A stretch of DNA of 64,000 nt from Rippkaea orientalis PCC 8801 (lineage in GTDB: Bacteria > Cyanobacteriota > Cyanobacteriia > Cyanobacteriales > Microcystaceae). Location of the stretch: assembly GCF_000021805.1 (NCBI RefSeq), contig NC_011726.1, forward strand, positions 3,070,097 through 3,134,096. Reading direction: 5' to 3'. Of the stretch, positions 53,333-63,563 are shown piece after piece; position 1 is the first letter of the stretch; each line of letters begins with the position of its first letter. Under the pieces are notes generated by a model that had not been told where the DNA came from, searched no databases, and saw nothing but the letters and a program-made list of their open reading frames with translations. Made by a program: the position numbers and the translations under genes.

Positions 53333-54637
53333 CTAAGAACCCAGTGATTTAAGGTCATAATCGGGTAGATAAGTATCTAAATGCTGTAAGCGATGAACGC
53401 GATAAGCGAATAAACTAATAAGAACGCCAATCGCTGATAATAACGAACATTGTAAGGCCATTCCAGCCCCAATTCCTGTGCCAAAAATTCCTCCTAAAAG
53501 ATTCGCTAAAGGGGCTCCTTGTTTCATGGCTGGTGCAAAAATGTGATCAGCAAGCGGTCCACTGGTGGCGATCGCAAAGGGCAAGGCGATTTGAATAATT
53601 AACGAACGGGTGGCAAATACTCTCCCTTGAACCGCCGGATCGACTTTTGATAGCCAAATGGCTTGATAGGCACTACTGGGAAACAGGGAAAAGAAGCCGC
53701 CAAACCAGGCGATCGCTATCCAAAGGAGGGGATATTTGATTAACCCTAATAGCATTAAAAACCCTAATTGTAGAGCCATTCCGCCTAAAAACTCATGAAT
53801 TTGCCGTTTGGTTCCCCCCCAAATACTGATCACAGTTGCACCAAATAATCCCCCCACTCCAAAAGCCATTTGGATGACACCGAGAACGGTTTCGTCACCC
53901 CCACTCCGCGCTAAAATCATCGGGGATAAAATGGCTGTATTACTGTTGAGAATCAGTAAATAAACGATAAAAAAGCCAAGAATAATCAGTAAGGTGGGAC
54001 GTTCGTGTAAATAATGAAAGCCAAAGGTAATATCTTGATAAAATTGCTTTTTAATGCCTTGATTGTCTGGCTTTGGCTGAGGTTGAGGAATGTGGACGAA
54101 GAAAATTGAGGCGATCGCCACAATAAAAGTCACTAAATCCAATCCTAAAACCCCGGATAACCCAATCTGGGAGTAAAGAAGTCCGGCAGACATCGGTGCG
54201 ATTATGTAGGCAACGCCTTCTTGTACGCCATTCATGGCACTGACCCTAGTATAGTGTTTTTTGGGAACAATAAGGGACAAAGAGGCACTCAGCGTTAGGG
54301 TTTGAAAATGGCTAAAAAATCCGTTAATTGCGCCTGTTAGGTAAAGATGCCAAATAGCGAGGTGATCAGTTAGAAAGAGAATTAGAATGGCGATCGTTGA
54401 TAGTCCGGCGACTCCATCTCCAAGCATTAATAGGACTTTGCGATTACAGCGATCAATGACTGATCCACCGAGTAAAGAGGCAATTAACCGAGGAATTTGT
54501 GAGAAAAAGAGGATTAAAGACAAGGGAGTGGCTTGTTCGGTGATTTCCCAAGCCCAAATCGTTACCGCAAAGTTGGTCATCTCCGAACCAATGAGAGAGG
54601 CGAGTTGACCTGTCCAAATAATTAAAAAAGTTAGCAT
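53333..54637 (-). CDS. MFS exporter, macrolide-efflux type
   Basis: This 434-residue protein has 12 predicted membrane segments. The start LTFLIIWTGQLASLIGSEMTNFAVTIWAWE matches MFS proteins of the MefA type; other features are GGSVIDRCNRKVLLMLGD (loop 2-3 motif), SAMNGVQEGVAYIIAPM and FPSSAYQAIWLSKVDPAVQGRVFATRS. It probably exports the polyketide product. It is 70 bp from the thioesterase gene, in the same direction. Confidence 0.87.
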   Translation of the reverse strand: MLTFLIIWTGQLASLIGSEMTNFAVTIWAWEITEQATPLSLILFFSQIPRLIASLLGGSVIDRCNRKVLLMLGDGVAGLSTIAILILFLTDHLAIWHLYLTGAINGFFSHFQTLTLSASLSLIVPKKHYTRVSAMNGVQEGVAYIIAPMSAGLLYSQIGLSGVLGLDLVTFIVAIASIFFVHIPQPQPKPDNQGIKKQFYQDITFGFHYLHERPTLLIILGFFIVYLLILNSNTAILSPMILARSGGDETVLGVIQMAFGVGGLFGATVISIWGGTKRQIHEFLGGMALQLGFLMLLGLIKYPLLWIAIAWFGGFFSLFPSSAYQAIWLSKVDPAVQGRVFATRSLIIQIALPFAIATSGPLADHIFAPAMKQGAPLANLLGGIFGTGIGAGMALQCSLLSAIGVLISLFAYRVHRLQHLDTYLPDYDLKSLGS

Positions 54638-55215
54638 TTTCAGTCGATTCTGTCCTGTGCAACCCTAAACAATCCTTTTTTGTTGCTTCAACAGCTTTTA
54701 AAAATGATTGGTATTTAACAGTGAGTTAGATTATTGAGAACTCTAATCAATTTGGCTTATAATGTCAATTCGTTATTGATAATTAAAGGGCTTTTCTGAA
54801 AATTAAACAACAAATAGAGATAAATTGGTAAAAAACCCTTACTTACTGAATTTATTCAGTTTTTTCTTTTATTTTCGCTAAAACAGAACTTCACTCATAA
54901 CGGTAAGTCACTGATCTCTCAAAGGAAGTTTAGGGAGGTTAAATCCGACTGGGACTAGGTTTCAAGGGAATAATCAAATCTTAACTGAGAATTATTTTTA
55001 ATAAAGGGTTGACACTTGTCTAAAATTTGTCTAAGATGATTCTCAGCTTATTGCTAATCAATATCAATAATCTAAAAGCATTCGCTAGAGAAACGGTAGA
55101 GATGTTAAAGCTTTAGCAAAGCGTCAAACGTCCATCTATCCTTTCTACCGTTGTTCGGAAAAAAGCACTAAAAATTTTCAATAGTTTAAATTTCAACAAA
55201 TTTTTTTAATACTCA
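54638..55215. other. Divergent intergenic region of the PKS cluster
   Basis: This 578 bp between the MFS gene and the ACP gene holds no coding frame. A short hairpin ACTGAATTTATTCAGT with a T-run follows at 54844-54869, but on the PKS strand upstream of the promoter, so its role is unclear. The promoter at 55009-55037 drives the PKS side. AT-rich tracts elsewhere probably hold the promoter for the thioesterase/MFS side. Confidence 0.6.
55009..55037 (+). promoter_or_regulatory. Sigma-70-type promoter of the PKS operon
   Basis: The -35 box TTGACA (55009-55014) is perfect, the spacer is 17 bp and the -10 box is TAAGAT (55032-55037). It predicts a leader of about 190 nt before the ACP start at 55234. 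This is the best promoter match noticed in the window. Confidence 0.65.
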
Positions 55216-55233
55216 ATGCTTAAGGCAAAAACT

Positions 55234-55509
55234 ATGTCACCTCTAAACACAAAATTGACCGCTCAAGAGATTCAGCAATGGTTAGTTGATTATGTCGCTA
55301 AAAAACTGAAAAAAGATCCTAGAGAAATCAGTATTAAAACCCCTTTATCCCATTATGGAATAGATTCTTTTGCGGAATTAGCCATGATTGAAAGGTTAGA
55401 AACTTGGTTGAATATGGAAATTGATCCAACGATTTCCTATGACTTTCCAACGATCCAACAATTGTCGAATAAATTAGCCAAAGATCTTGCAGAAATTGTT
55501 TATTTTTAA
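55234..55509 (+). CDS. Free-standing acyl carrier protein
   Basis: The preferred start is ATG 55234 (MSPLNTKLTAQEIQQWLVDY), with AAGG about 10 bp upstream; an in-frame ATG also lies at 55216. The protein of about 91 residues is a PP-binding domain with the attachment site HYGIDSFAELAMIERLE (Ser as phosphopantetheine site). It lies 53 bp before the first PKS gene and probably carries the starter unit or an intermediate loaded in trans. Confidence 0.88.
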   Translation: MSPLNTKLTAQEIQQWLVDYVAKKLKKDPREISIKTPLSHYGIDSFAELAMIERLETWLNMEIDPTISYDFPTIQQLSNKLAKDLAEIVYF

Positions 55510-55562
55510 GGAGTTTCTGCTGTTTTGTGACGGATTAATCAAACAAGTGAGGAGTTCAAAGA

Positions 55563-58500
55563 ATGACAACGAGTAAGCAACAAGAAGCTATTGCGATTAT
55601 TGGAATGGGTTGTCGCTTTCCTGGGGCAAAAAATCCATCAGAATTTTGGCAAGTAATTCAAACAGGAGTTGATACAATAAAGGAAGTTCCTAGGAATCGA
55701 TGGGATATTGATCAATACTATGATTCAAATCCAGATTCACCTGGAAAAATGAACACTTGTTGGGGTGGTTTTTTAGAAAAAGTTGACGAATTTGAACCCA
55801 GTTTTTTTAATATTTCTCCTCGTGAAGCAGAACGGATTGATCCCCAACAGCGACTTTTATTAGAGGTAGTTTGGGAAGCCTTAGAAAATGGAGGAGTTAT
55901 ACCTGAAACTCTTAGTGGAAGTAATACTGGGGTTTTTATAGGATTAACTAATCAAGACTATCATCGATTACTTTATCAAGAAATTGATCAGTTAGATGCT
56001 TATTATGGAACAGGGACTTCTGCGTCTATTGCTGCCAATCGAATTTCTTATTTTTTAAATTTACAAGGACCAAGTTTTACGGTAGATACGGCTTGTTCAT
56101 CATCCTTAGTTGCGATTCATTTAGCTTGCCAAAGTTTACACCAAAAAGAATCAAATTTGGCTATAGCAGGGGGAGTCAATCTGATTTTGACTCCCGAACA
56201 AACTATTACTTTTAGTAAAAGTCGAATGATGTCTCCTGATGGCCGTTGTAAGACCTTTGATGCGAAAGCAAATGGATATGTGCGAAGTGAGGGATGTGGG
56301 GTGGTTATCCTCAAGCGTCTTGAAGATGCGTTGCAACAAGGTGATGACATTCAAGCTATTATTAGAGGATCGGCAGTGAACCAAGATGGTTTGAGTCAGG
56401 GATTAACTGCCCCTAATAGTCTGGCGCAACAACGGGTAATCCGTCAAGCCTTGCACAATGCACAGATAGAAAGCGATCGCATTAGTTATGTGGAGACTCA
56501 CGGGACAGGAACGGCTTTAGGCGACCCAATTGAGGTAAAATCGCTTAAGGCAGTCTTAATGGGCGATCGTACTGCGGATCAGCCTTGTTGGTTGGGCTCG
56601 GTTAAAACAAATATTGGTCATTTAGAAGCAGCAGCAGGAGTAGCAGGGTTAATTAAACTCGTGTTATGTTTACAAAATCAAGAGATTCCGCCCATTTTGC
56701 ATTTTAATCAATTAAATCCCTATATTTCTTTTAAAAATACCTCTTTTGTAATTCCTACGACTTCGCAAACTTGGATCGTTAACGATCAAACGAGGGTGGC
56801 GGGGATCAGTGGGTTTAGTTTTGGGGGAACTAATTGTCATTTAATTGTTGAGGAAAGTCCTAGGGTTAAGGGAACAGGAATAAACAACAAAAATAAAACA
56901 GAAATTGATCGACCTGTTCATATTTTAACCTTATCAGCTAAAACAGAAGACAGTTTAAACGAATTAGTCAAAAATTATTATAATCATTTACAATCTGAAG
57001 GAAATTTATCCCTTTCTGATATTTGTTTTAGTGCCAATATCGGTCGATCTCAATTTGAGCATCGTTTGGCTATTATTTCTCAATCAAGGGAACAGTTAAA
57101 AGAACAATTACAAGTGTTACAAGAAGAAAAAAAGACTAGCGGATATTTTGCAGGTAAAGTTCTAGAGGAAACCTATCCTAAGATTGCTTTTTTGTTTACA
57201 GGACAAGGTTCTCAATATATAGGAATGGGACAAGAGTTATATCAAAAATCTCCTTTATTTCGTCAGATAATTGATCAATGTGATCAGATTTTACGCAATG
57301 AGTTAGATGAGTCTTTGATCAATATTATTTATCCAGAACAGGGAACACAAACGAGAGAAAATACTAATCTTTTGAATCAAACAATTTATACTCAACCTGC
57401 TTTATTTACGATTGAATACGCTTTAGCGAAATTATGGCAGAGTTGGGGAATTGAACCATCAGTTGTGATGGGTCATAGTGTGGGTGAATATGTGGCTGCT
57501 TGTCTTGCGGGAGTATTTAGTTTAGAAGATGGATTAAAATTAGTTGCTGCGCGAGGAAGGTTAATGCAAAGTTTGCCCGAAGATGGTGGTATGGTAGCGA
57601 TTTTAGCGACTGTTGAGCAAGTTAATCAAGTCATTAACTCCTATCAAAATGAAGTAGCGATCGCGGCTATTAATGGGTCAGATAGTTTAGTTATTTCTGG
57701 GAAAAAAGAAGCTATTCAAAGCATTATTAAAACTCTAGAAAGTCAAGGAATAAAAACAAAATTATTATCGGTTTCTCATGCTTTTCATTCTCCCTTAATG
57801 GAACCTATTTTAGAGGATTTTCGGAACATTGCAGGCACAATTTCCTATAGTTCTCCAACAATTCAGATTATTTCTAACGTAACAGGTAAATCTATTACAG
57901 AAGAAATAATGACTCCTGATTATTGGGTCAATCATCTGCGATCACCTGTTCAGTTTCTAGACAGTATGCAGGAATTACTCAACAAAAACTATGAGGTTTT
58001 TTTGGAAATTGGATCGAAACCAATTTTATTGGGAATGGGTCGAAATATTGTTGAAAAAATGGATAATTATTCAACGAACCAAACTTGGTTGCCAAGTCTT
58101 CGTCCTGGTCGTTCCGACTGGGAACAACTGTTAGAAAGTTTGGGACAATTATTCATTAAAGGATCAGTGATTGATTGGCATAAATTCGATCAAGATTATC
58201 AGCGAAACCGGGTAATTATTCCTACCTATCCTTGGGTGCGATCGCGTTATTGGATTGATAAAAATAATTTGAATCAGAGACAAAAAAACAAGAGTATTAC
58301 TTTACCCTTGTCCCAGAGAAAAAACCAATCTATTAACACCCATAAAGTGGTTAGGTTAAGTAATTTAAGACAGCAACTTGAACAAAATTATCAAAGTTCT
58401 GCTTTTGTTCAGCAATTAGAAAAGACTTTTGAGGCAGAAAGATTACCCAAAATTATTAACTATTTACAACAAGAAATTAGGACTATTCTTGGGTTAAATA

Positions 58501-58826
58501 AGACACAAATACCACCTCACACAATGGGATTTTTTCAAATGGGAATGGATTCTTTAATGGCTGTGGAATTTAGAAACAAATTAGAAGCGACTTTTTCTAT
58601 TACTTTGCCGACTACTTTAGCTTTCAATTACCCTAATATTGAAGCTTTATCAAACTATATTTTAGAAAAAATCAACCGCAGATTCAAACTAGAAGAAAAA
58701 TCTCACAGCAATGGTCAATCAGCTATCAATAAACTCGAACAACTAGCACAAGAAATTGAAGCTTATCCAGAGGAAGAAATTGAACGGTTATTAATCGAGA
58801 AAATTACGACTATTTTAGAGAAGTAA
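55563..58826 (+). CDS. Type I polyketide synthase, KS-AT-ACP
   Basis: This 1087-residue module has a ketosynthase (residues about 8-430) with VDTACSSSLVAIHLACQS (Cys about 178), ETHGTGTALGDPIEV and TNIGHLEAAAG. The acyltransferase (about 530-840) has VVMGHSVGEYVAACLAG and SHAFHSPLME, the HAFH signature for malonyl-CoA. The ACP (about 965-1050) has GMDSLMAVEFRN. There is no reductive domain, so a beta-keto group would remain. It lacks an N-terminal docking helix and has a helical C-terminal tail. The next PKS starts 2 bp later. Confidence 0.95.
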   Translation: MTTSKQQEAIAIIGMGCRFPGAKNPSEFWQVIQTGVDTIKEVPRNRWDIDQYYDSNPDSPGKMNTCWGGFLEKVDEFEPSFFNISPREAERIDPQQRLLLEVVWEALENGGVIPETLSGSNTGVFIGLTNQDYHRLLYQEIDQLDAYYGTGTSASIAANRISYFLNLQGPSFTVDTACSSSLVAIHLACQSLHQKESNLAIAGGVNLILTPEQTITFSKSRMMSPDGRCKTFDAKANGYVRSEGCGVVILKRLEDALQQGDDIQAIIRGSAVNQDGLSQGLTAPNSLAQQRVIRQALHNAQIESDRISYVETHGTGTALGDPIEVKSLKAVLMGDRTADQPCWLGSVKTNIGHLEAAAGVAGLIKLVLCLQNQEIPPILHFNQLNPYISFKNTSFVIPTTSQTWIVNDQTRVAGISGFSFGGTNCHLIVEESPRVKGTGINNKNKTEIDRPVHILTLSAKTEDSLNELVKNYYNHLQSEGNLSLSDICFSANIGRSQFEHRLAIISQSREQLKEQLQVLQEEKKTSGYFAGKVLEETYPKIAFLFTGQGSQYIGMGQELYQKSPLFRQIIDQCDQILRNELDESLINIIYPEQGTQTRENTNLLNQTIYTQPALFTIEYALAKLWQSWGIEPSVVMGHSVGEYVAACLAGVFSLEDGLKLVAARGRLMQSLPEDGGMVAILATVEQVNQVINSYQNEVAIAAINGSDSLVISGKKEAIQSIIKTLESQGIKTKLLSVSHAFHSPLMEPILEDFRNIAGTISYSSPTIQIISNVTGKSITEEIMTPDYWVNHLRSPVQFLDSMQELLNKNYEVFLEIGSKPILLGMGRNIVEKMDNYSTNQTWLPSLRPGRSDWEQLLESLGQLFIKGSVIDWHKFDQDYQRNRVIIPTYPWVRSRYWIDKNNLNQRQKNKSITLPLSQRKNQSINTHKVVRLSNLRQQLEQNYQSSAFVQQLEKTFEAERLPKIINYLQQEIRTILGLNKTQIPPHTMGFFQMGMDSLMAVEFRNKLEATFSITLPTTLAFNYPNIEALSNYILEKINRRFKLEEKSHSNGQSAINKLEQLAQEIEAYPEEEIERLLIEKITTILEK

Positions 58827-58828
58827 CA

Positions 58829-61800
58829 ATGAGTAAAAATCCTAATCAATTTAGTCATTTATCCCCTCTAAAACAAGCATTTCTTGCCCTAGAAGAAATG
58901 CAAGCTAAGCTACAACAAAAGACCAATGCTTCGACAGAACCCATTGCTATTATTGGGATGGGGTGTCGTTTTCCTGGGGGTGCAAATAGTCCCGAAAGTT
59001 TCTGGAACCAGTTACAAAAAGGAGTTGATGCGACAACAGAAATTCCTGCTTCTCGTTGGGATATTGATACTTATTATGACCCTAATAGTAACAGTCCCGA
59101 TAAAATGTATGTCAAAAGAGGAGGATTTTTAAGCACAGACATTGATCAATTTGATGCCTCATTTTTTAATATTGCACCCCGTGAAGCAACTCGTATTGAT
59201 CCCCAACAGAGATTACTATTAGAAATTAGTTGGGAAGCCTTAGAATATGCAGGAATTGCCCCTGATCAATTAAAGAATAGTCAAACAGGGATATTTATTG
59301 GGATTAATTCTAATGATTATAGTCAATTACAACAAACATTAGATACTTATTCTTTTACGGGAAATACTGCTAGTGTTGCGGCAGGAAGATTAGCTTATTA
59401 TTTAGGGTTACAAGGTCCAACCTTAGCAGTAGATACGGCTTGTTCGTCTTCCTTAGTCTCGGTTCATTTAGCTTGCCAAAGTTTGCGTAATCAAGAGTGT
59501 AATTTAGCCCTAGCTGGTGGGGTTCAGTTAATGCTTTCTCCCCAGACTTATATCGTTCTTTCTCAAATGAAAGCTTTAGCTAAAGATGGACGGTGTAAGA
59601 CTTTTGATACTGCTGCTGATGGTTATGGAAGAGGGGAAGGATGCGGTATTATTGTCCTAAAACGGCTATCTGATGCGATCGCTGACCGTGATCAAATATT
59701 AGCAATTATTCGAGGTTCTGCTATTAATCATGATGGGTCAAGTAGCGGGTTAACGGTTCCCAATGGATTAGCGCAAGAACAGGTAATTAAAGCTGCTTTA
59801 AACAATGGAAATATTGCACCTGATCAAGTTAATTATATTGAAGTTCATGGGACTGGAACCGCTTTAGGTGATCCCATTGAAGTTGAAGCATTAGGTAATG
59901 TTTATGGAGTTACGCGAAATGCCGAAAACCCTTTAATTTTAGGGTCGGTTAAAACCAATATTGGGCATCTAGAAGCGGCGGCAGGAATTGCTAGTTTAAT
60001 CAAAGTTATTTTGACTTTGCAACATCAAAAAATACCAGCTAATTTGCATTTAAAAAAGTTAAATTCTGCTGTTAATTGGGATGGTTATTCACTGGTTGTT
60101 CCTAGAGAAAATATCTCTTATTCTCTGAATTTTGCGGGAGTTAGTAGCTTTGGTATGAGTGGAACAAATGCTCATATTATTGTTGAAAAAGCATCCATAA
60201 ATCAACAAAAAAAATCAATCAATTTTGCTTCTCGGTTTACCCAAGACAATAGAGAACAAAAAACTGTTTTATTGGAACGTCCTTGCCATTTATTAACCCT
60301 ATCGGCAAAAACCCAACAAGCATTACATGATTTAGTGAGTAATTATCAAAAATTTATACAAAAACAGTCTGATCTTTCTTTAGAAAATATTTGTTTTACC
60401 GCTAATACAGGAAGATCTCACTTTAACTATCGATATGCTGCTGTCGTTTCTAGCGTATCTGAATTACAGGAAAAGTTATCTAAATTTACCATCAATGAAG
60501 TTTCCGAAGTCTCATTAAATCGTTCTTATAAACCCCAAATTGCCTTTTTATTTACAGGACAAGGATCACAATATATTAATATGGGCTATGAACTTTATCA
60601 AACACAGCCTACATTCCGTCAAATTATTGATCAATGCGATGCTTTATTGCAACCCTATTTAGAAGAATCTTTATTAAATATCCTTTACCCCAAAACCGAA
60701 ACAGATCATACACTTTTAGATCAAACTATATATACGCAACCTGCTTTATTTGCTATTGAATATGGGTTAGCAAAATTATGGCAAAGTTGGGGAATAGAAC
60801 CAACAATAGTATTAGGTCATAGTGTGGGGGAATATGTTGCTGCTTGTATTGCAGGAGTGTTTAGTTTAGAAGATGGGTTAAGACTAATTGCAGCAAGAGG
60901 TCGGTTAATGCAAAGCTTACCCCAGACAGGTAAAATGGCGGTTGTTTTTGCTGGAATTAACCAAGTTAACCCTATTTTAAAAAGATTTAATGTCGAAATT
61001 GCTGCCATTAATGGATCTCATTGTTTGGTGATTTCTGGGGAAGCATTGGCTATTAATGAAACCCTTAAAAAACTCGAATCCCAAGGAATAGAAACTCGGT
61101 CTTTAAAGGTATCCCAGGGATTCCATTCTTCTTTAGTAGACCCAATCTTAAATGAATTAGAAAAAGTGGCAAATGAAATTAATTATTCTGTCCCTAAAAT
61201 CCCGATAATTTCGACAGTGACTGGAAAAATAATTAATCCTGAAGAGGTTATGCAAGGTAAGTACTGGCGTAAAAATAGTCGAGAAACCGTACAATTTTTA
61301 GAAGCAATGCAAACCTTATATAAGCAAAAATATGATTTATTTATCGAAGTTGGACCCAATCCGATTTTAATTGGAATGGGTCGTCGTTGTTTACCTGATA
61401 ATGTAGGGGTTTGGTTGCCGTCTTTACGTTTTGGTTATTCAGATTGGGAACAAATGTTAACCAGTTTAAAAGAATTATATTGTCAAGGTCTAACGGTTGA
61501 TTGGAAAGGGTTTGAGCAAGATTATGATCGTTCTCGTTGTGTTTTACCAACCTATCCCTTTCAACGACAACGCTATTGGATTGATAGCGACAAGGAAATA
61601 CAAAATAGGAAAGATAATATAGGGAATGGTTTACTGTATCAGAGGATTTGGGAAGCTCAATCTGTAACAGTAAACCAAGAAAAGATTACTGGATGTTGGT
61701 TAATTTTTGCTCATCAAAAAACAGTAGTTGGAATTAAGTTAATTCAAGAATTGGCCTCTCAAGGACATAGTTGTATAACGGTGTTTCCTGGGGAATGCTA

Positions 61801-63508
61801 TCAAAGGTTATCTTCCCATTCATGGCAAATAAATCCTTCTCATCTCCAAGATTTTCAGCAACTGCTAAAAGAGGTTCCTGACTGCTGTGGTATTGTTCAT
61901 TTATGGAATATCGATAGTTCTTTTTCCAATGACCTTGATGCTGCTACATTGCAACAAGAACAATTACAAAATTGTGGTAGTCTTTTATATCTGATTCAAG
62001 CGTTAAATACAATTCAAACAACAATTTTACCCCGTCTCTGGGTGGTGACTCAAGGAACCTTTGTTAATGATCCGTTAACAAAGTTTTCCATAGCACAGAC
62101 TCCCGTCTGGGGGTTAGGACGGGTCATTGCGTTGGAATATCCTGACCTCTGGGGAGGCCTTATTGATATTTCTACGCAAAACTCTGAAAAAATAGTCAAA
62201 AATCTGGTAAAAGAACTATTAAACCCTGAAATTACATCAGAAGTGGCTTTAACACCAGAAGAACGCTATGTATCAAAGTTGGTTCCCTATTCCGCTAATA
62301 GGCAAGAAGTTAATTATTTTGGTGATAATGAGGCTTTTTACTTGATAACAGGGGGATTAGGGGGTTTAGGCTTAAAATTAGCCGATTGGATGGTTAAACA
62401 AGGGGTAAAAAACCTTGTTTTAGTAGGTCGCAGTCAACCCAAACCTGAGACATTACAAGTCATTGCAGATATGCAAAAACAAGGTGTAACCATGGATATC
62501 CAGCAGGTTGACGTTGCGAATGGGGAAGAGGTGGCTAAATTACTGCAAAAATACCCTAATTTACGAGGTATCGTTCATTTAGCGGGATGTTTGGATGATG
62601 GAGTATTAAATAATCAAACCTGGGAACGTTTTACTAAAGTGATGTCTCCTAAAGTTGCTGGAGGTTGGAATTTACACTTTTATTCACAACATTTAGTCTT
62701 AGACTTTTTTGTTTGTTTTTCCTCCATTGCCTCCCTTTTAGGATCTCCCGGTCAAGGAAATTATGCTGCAGCAAACGCTTTTTTAGATGGGTTAGCCGAG
62801 TATCGTCAATCTCAGGATTTACCAGGATTAAGTATTAATTGGGGTCCTTGGTCAGAGACAGGAATGGCTGCTTTTTTAGATAATAAAGGGGAAAAACGCT
62901 GGTCAACCGCAGGGGTTCGGTTTTTAGATATTTCAGAAGGATTTGATCTTTTAGGACAATTAATTAAAGCTAATACACCACAAATTGCTGTTTTTCCTGT
63001 TGATTGGTCTAAATTTTTACAACAATTTCCCGTGTATCAAAAAACAGCTTTACTCTCAGAAATTGTTCAACAAACTGACCCCAAAATTAATAGATCGCTT
63101 TGGGAACAATTGGGACAATTATCTCCTAAACAACAGCAAAAGCGTTTAACTGAACACATTCAACAAGATGTTGCTATGTCACTCGGGTTAAACCCGACAG
63201 AAAGATTAGATCCCCAATTAGGCTTTTTTGATTTAGGAATGGACTCATTAATGGCTTTAGAATTTAGAAACCGATTACAAGTTAATTTAGGGCGATCGCT
63301 ACCCTCTACACTCACCTTTGATTATCCCAATATTGACGCGATCGCTACCTATCTTTTAAAGGATTTAACCAACCTAACTTCTCTTAATACCCATGATCAA
63401 AATACACCTCAATCGATTGATATTAATGACTTAGAACAATTGTCGGAGGATGATTTATGTGCTTTTATTGACCAAGAATTTAATGCGATTATCCAAGAGA
63501 AAAGCTAA
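58829..63508 (+). CDS. Type I polyketide synthase, KS-AT-KR-ACP
   Basis: This 1559-residue module has an N-terminal docking helix (HLSPLKQAFLALEEMQAKL) and a KS (about 38-460; VDTACSSSLVS, EVHGTGTALGDPIEV, TNIGHLEAAAG). The AT (about 590-890) has VLGHSVGEYVAACIAG but KVSQGFHSSLVD where malonyl ATs have HAFH. The KR (about 1165-1340) has YLITGGLGGLGLKLA, VCFSSIASLLGSPGQGNYAAANA (Ser, Tyr, Asn) and CLDDGVLN with an LDD motif, predicting a B-type reduction. The ACP has FDLGMDSLMALEFRN. No dehydratase or enoylreductase is present, so a beta-hydroxy group is expected. Confidence 0.95.
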   Translation: MSKNPNQFSHLSPLKQAFLALEEMQAKLQQKTNASTEPIAIIGMGCRFPGGANSPESFWNQLQKGVDATTEIPASRWDIDTYYDPNSNSPDKMYVKRGGFLSTDIDQFDASFFNIAPREATRIDPQQRLLLEISWEALEYAGIAPDQLKNSQTGIFIGINSNDYSQLQQTLDTYSFTGNTASVAAGRLAYYLGLQGPTLAVDTACSSSLVSVHLACQSLRNQECNLALAGGVQLMLSPQTYIVLSQMKALAKDGRCKTFDTAADGYGRGEGCGIIVLKRLSDAIADRDQILAIIRGSAINHDGSSSGLTVPNGLAQEQVIKAALNNGNIAPDQVNYIEVHGTGTALGDPIEVEALGNVYGVTRNAENPLILGSVKTNIGHLEAAAGIASLIKVILTLQHQKIPANLHLKKLNSAVNWDGYSLVVPRENISYSLNFAGVSSFGMSGTNAHIIVEKASINQQKKSINFASRFTQDNREQKTVLLERPCHLLTLSAKTQQALHDLVSNYQKFIQKQSDLSLENICFTANTGRSHFNYRYAAVVSSVSELQEKLSKFTINEVSEVSLNRSYKPQIAFLFTGQGSQYINMGYELYQTQPTFRQIIDQCDALLQPYLEESLLNILYPKTETDHTLLDQTIYTQPALFAIEYGLAKLWQSWGIEPTIVLGHSVGEYVAACIAGVFSLEDGLRLIAARGRLMQSLPQTGKMAVVFAGINQVNPILKRFNVEIAAINGSHCLVISGEALAINETLKKLESQGIETRSLKVSQGFHSSLVDPILNELEKVANEINYSVPKIPIISTVTGKIINPEEVMQGKYWRKNSRETVQFLEAMQTLYKQKYDLFIEVGPNPILIGMGRRCLPDNVGVWLPSLRFGYSDWEQMLTSLKELYCQGLTVDWKGFEQDYDRSRCVLPTYPFQRQRYWIDSDKEIQNRKDNIGNGLLYQRIWEAQSVTVNQEKITGCWLIFAHQKTVVGIKLIQELASQGHSCITVFPGECYQRLSSHSWQINPSHLQDFQQLLKEVPDCCGIVHLWNIDSSFSNDLDAATLQQEQLQNCGSLLYLIQALNTIQTTILPRLWVVTQGTFVNDPLTKFSIAQTPVWGLGRVIALEYPDLWGGLIDISTQNSEKIVKNLVKELLNPEITSEVALTPEERYVSKLVPYSANRQEVNYFGDNEAFYLITGGLGGLGLKLADWMVKQGVKNLVLVGRSQPKPETLQVIADMQKQGVTMDIQQVDVANGEEVAKLLQKYPNLRGIVHLAGCLDDGVLNNQTWERFTKVMSPKVAGGWNLHFYSQHLVLDFFVCFSSIASLLGSPGQGNYAAANAFLDGLAEYRQSQDLPGLSINWGPWSETGMAAFLDNKGEKRWSTAGVRFLDISEGFDLLGQLIKANTPQIAVFPVDWSKFLQQFPVYQKTALLSEIVQQTDPKINRSLWEQLGQLSPKQQQKRLTEHIQQDVAMSLGLNPTERLDPQLGFFDLGMDSLMALEFRNRLQVNLGRSLPSTLTFDYPNIDAIATYLLKDLTNLTSLNTHDQNTPQSIDINDLEQLSEDDLCAFIDQEFNAIIQEKS

Positions 63509-63563
63509 TAGCCGTTAGCCTCCGACAAAATCAATAGAGTCAAGCTTAAAAATAATTAAAAAA

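Noticed and set aside
54844-54869. Hairpin with T-run as a terminator
   Set aside because: No plus-strand gene ends upstream and the MFS gene reads away from it, so a terminator role is not supported.
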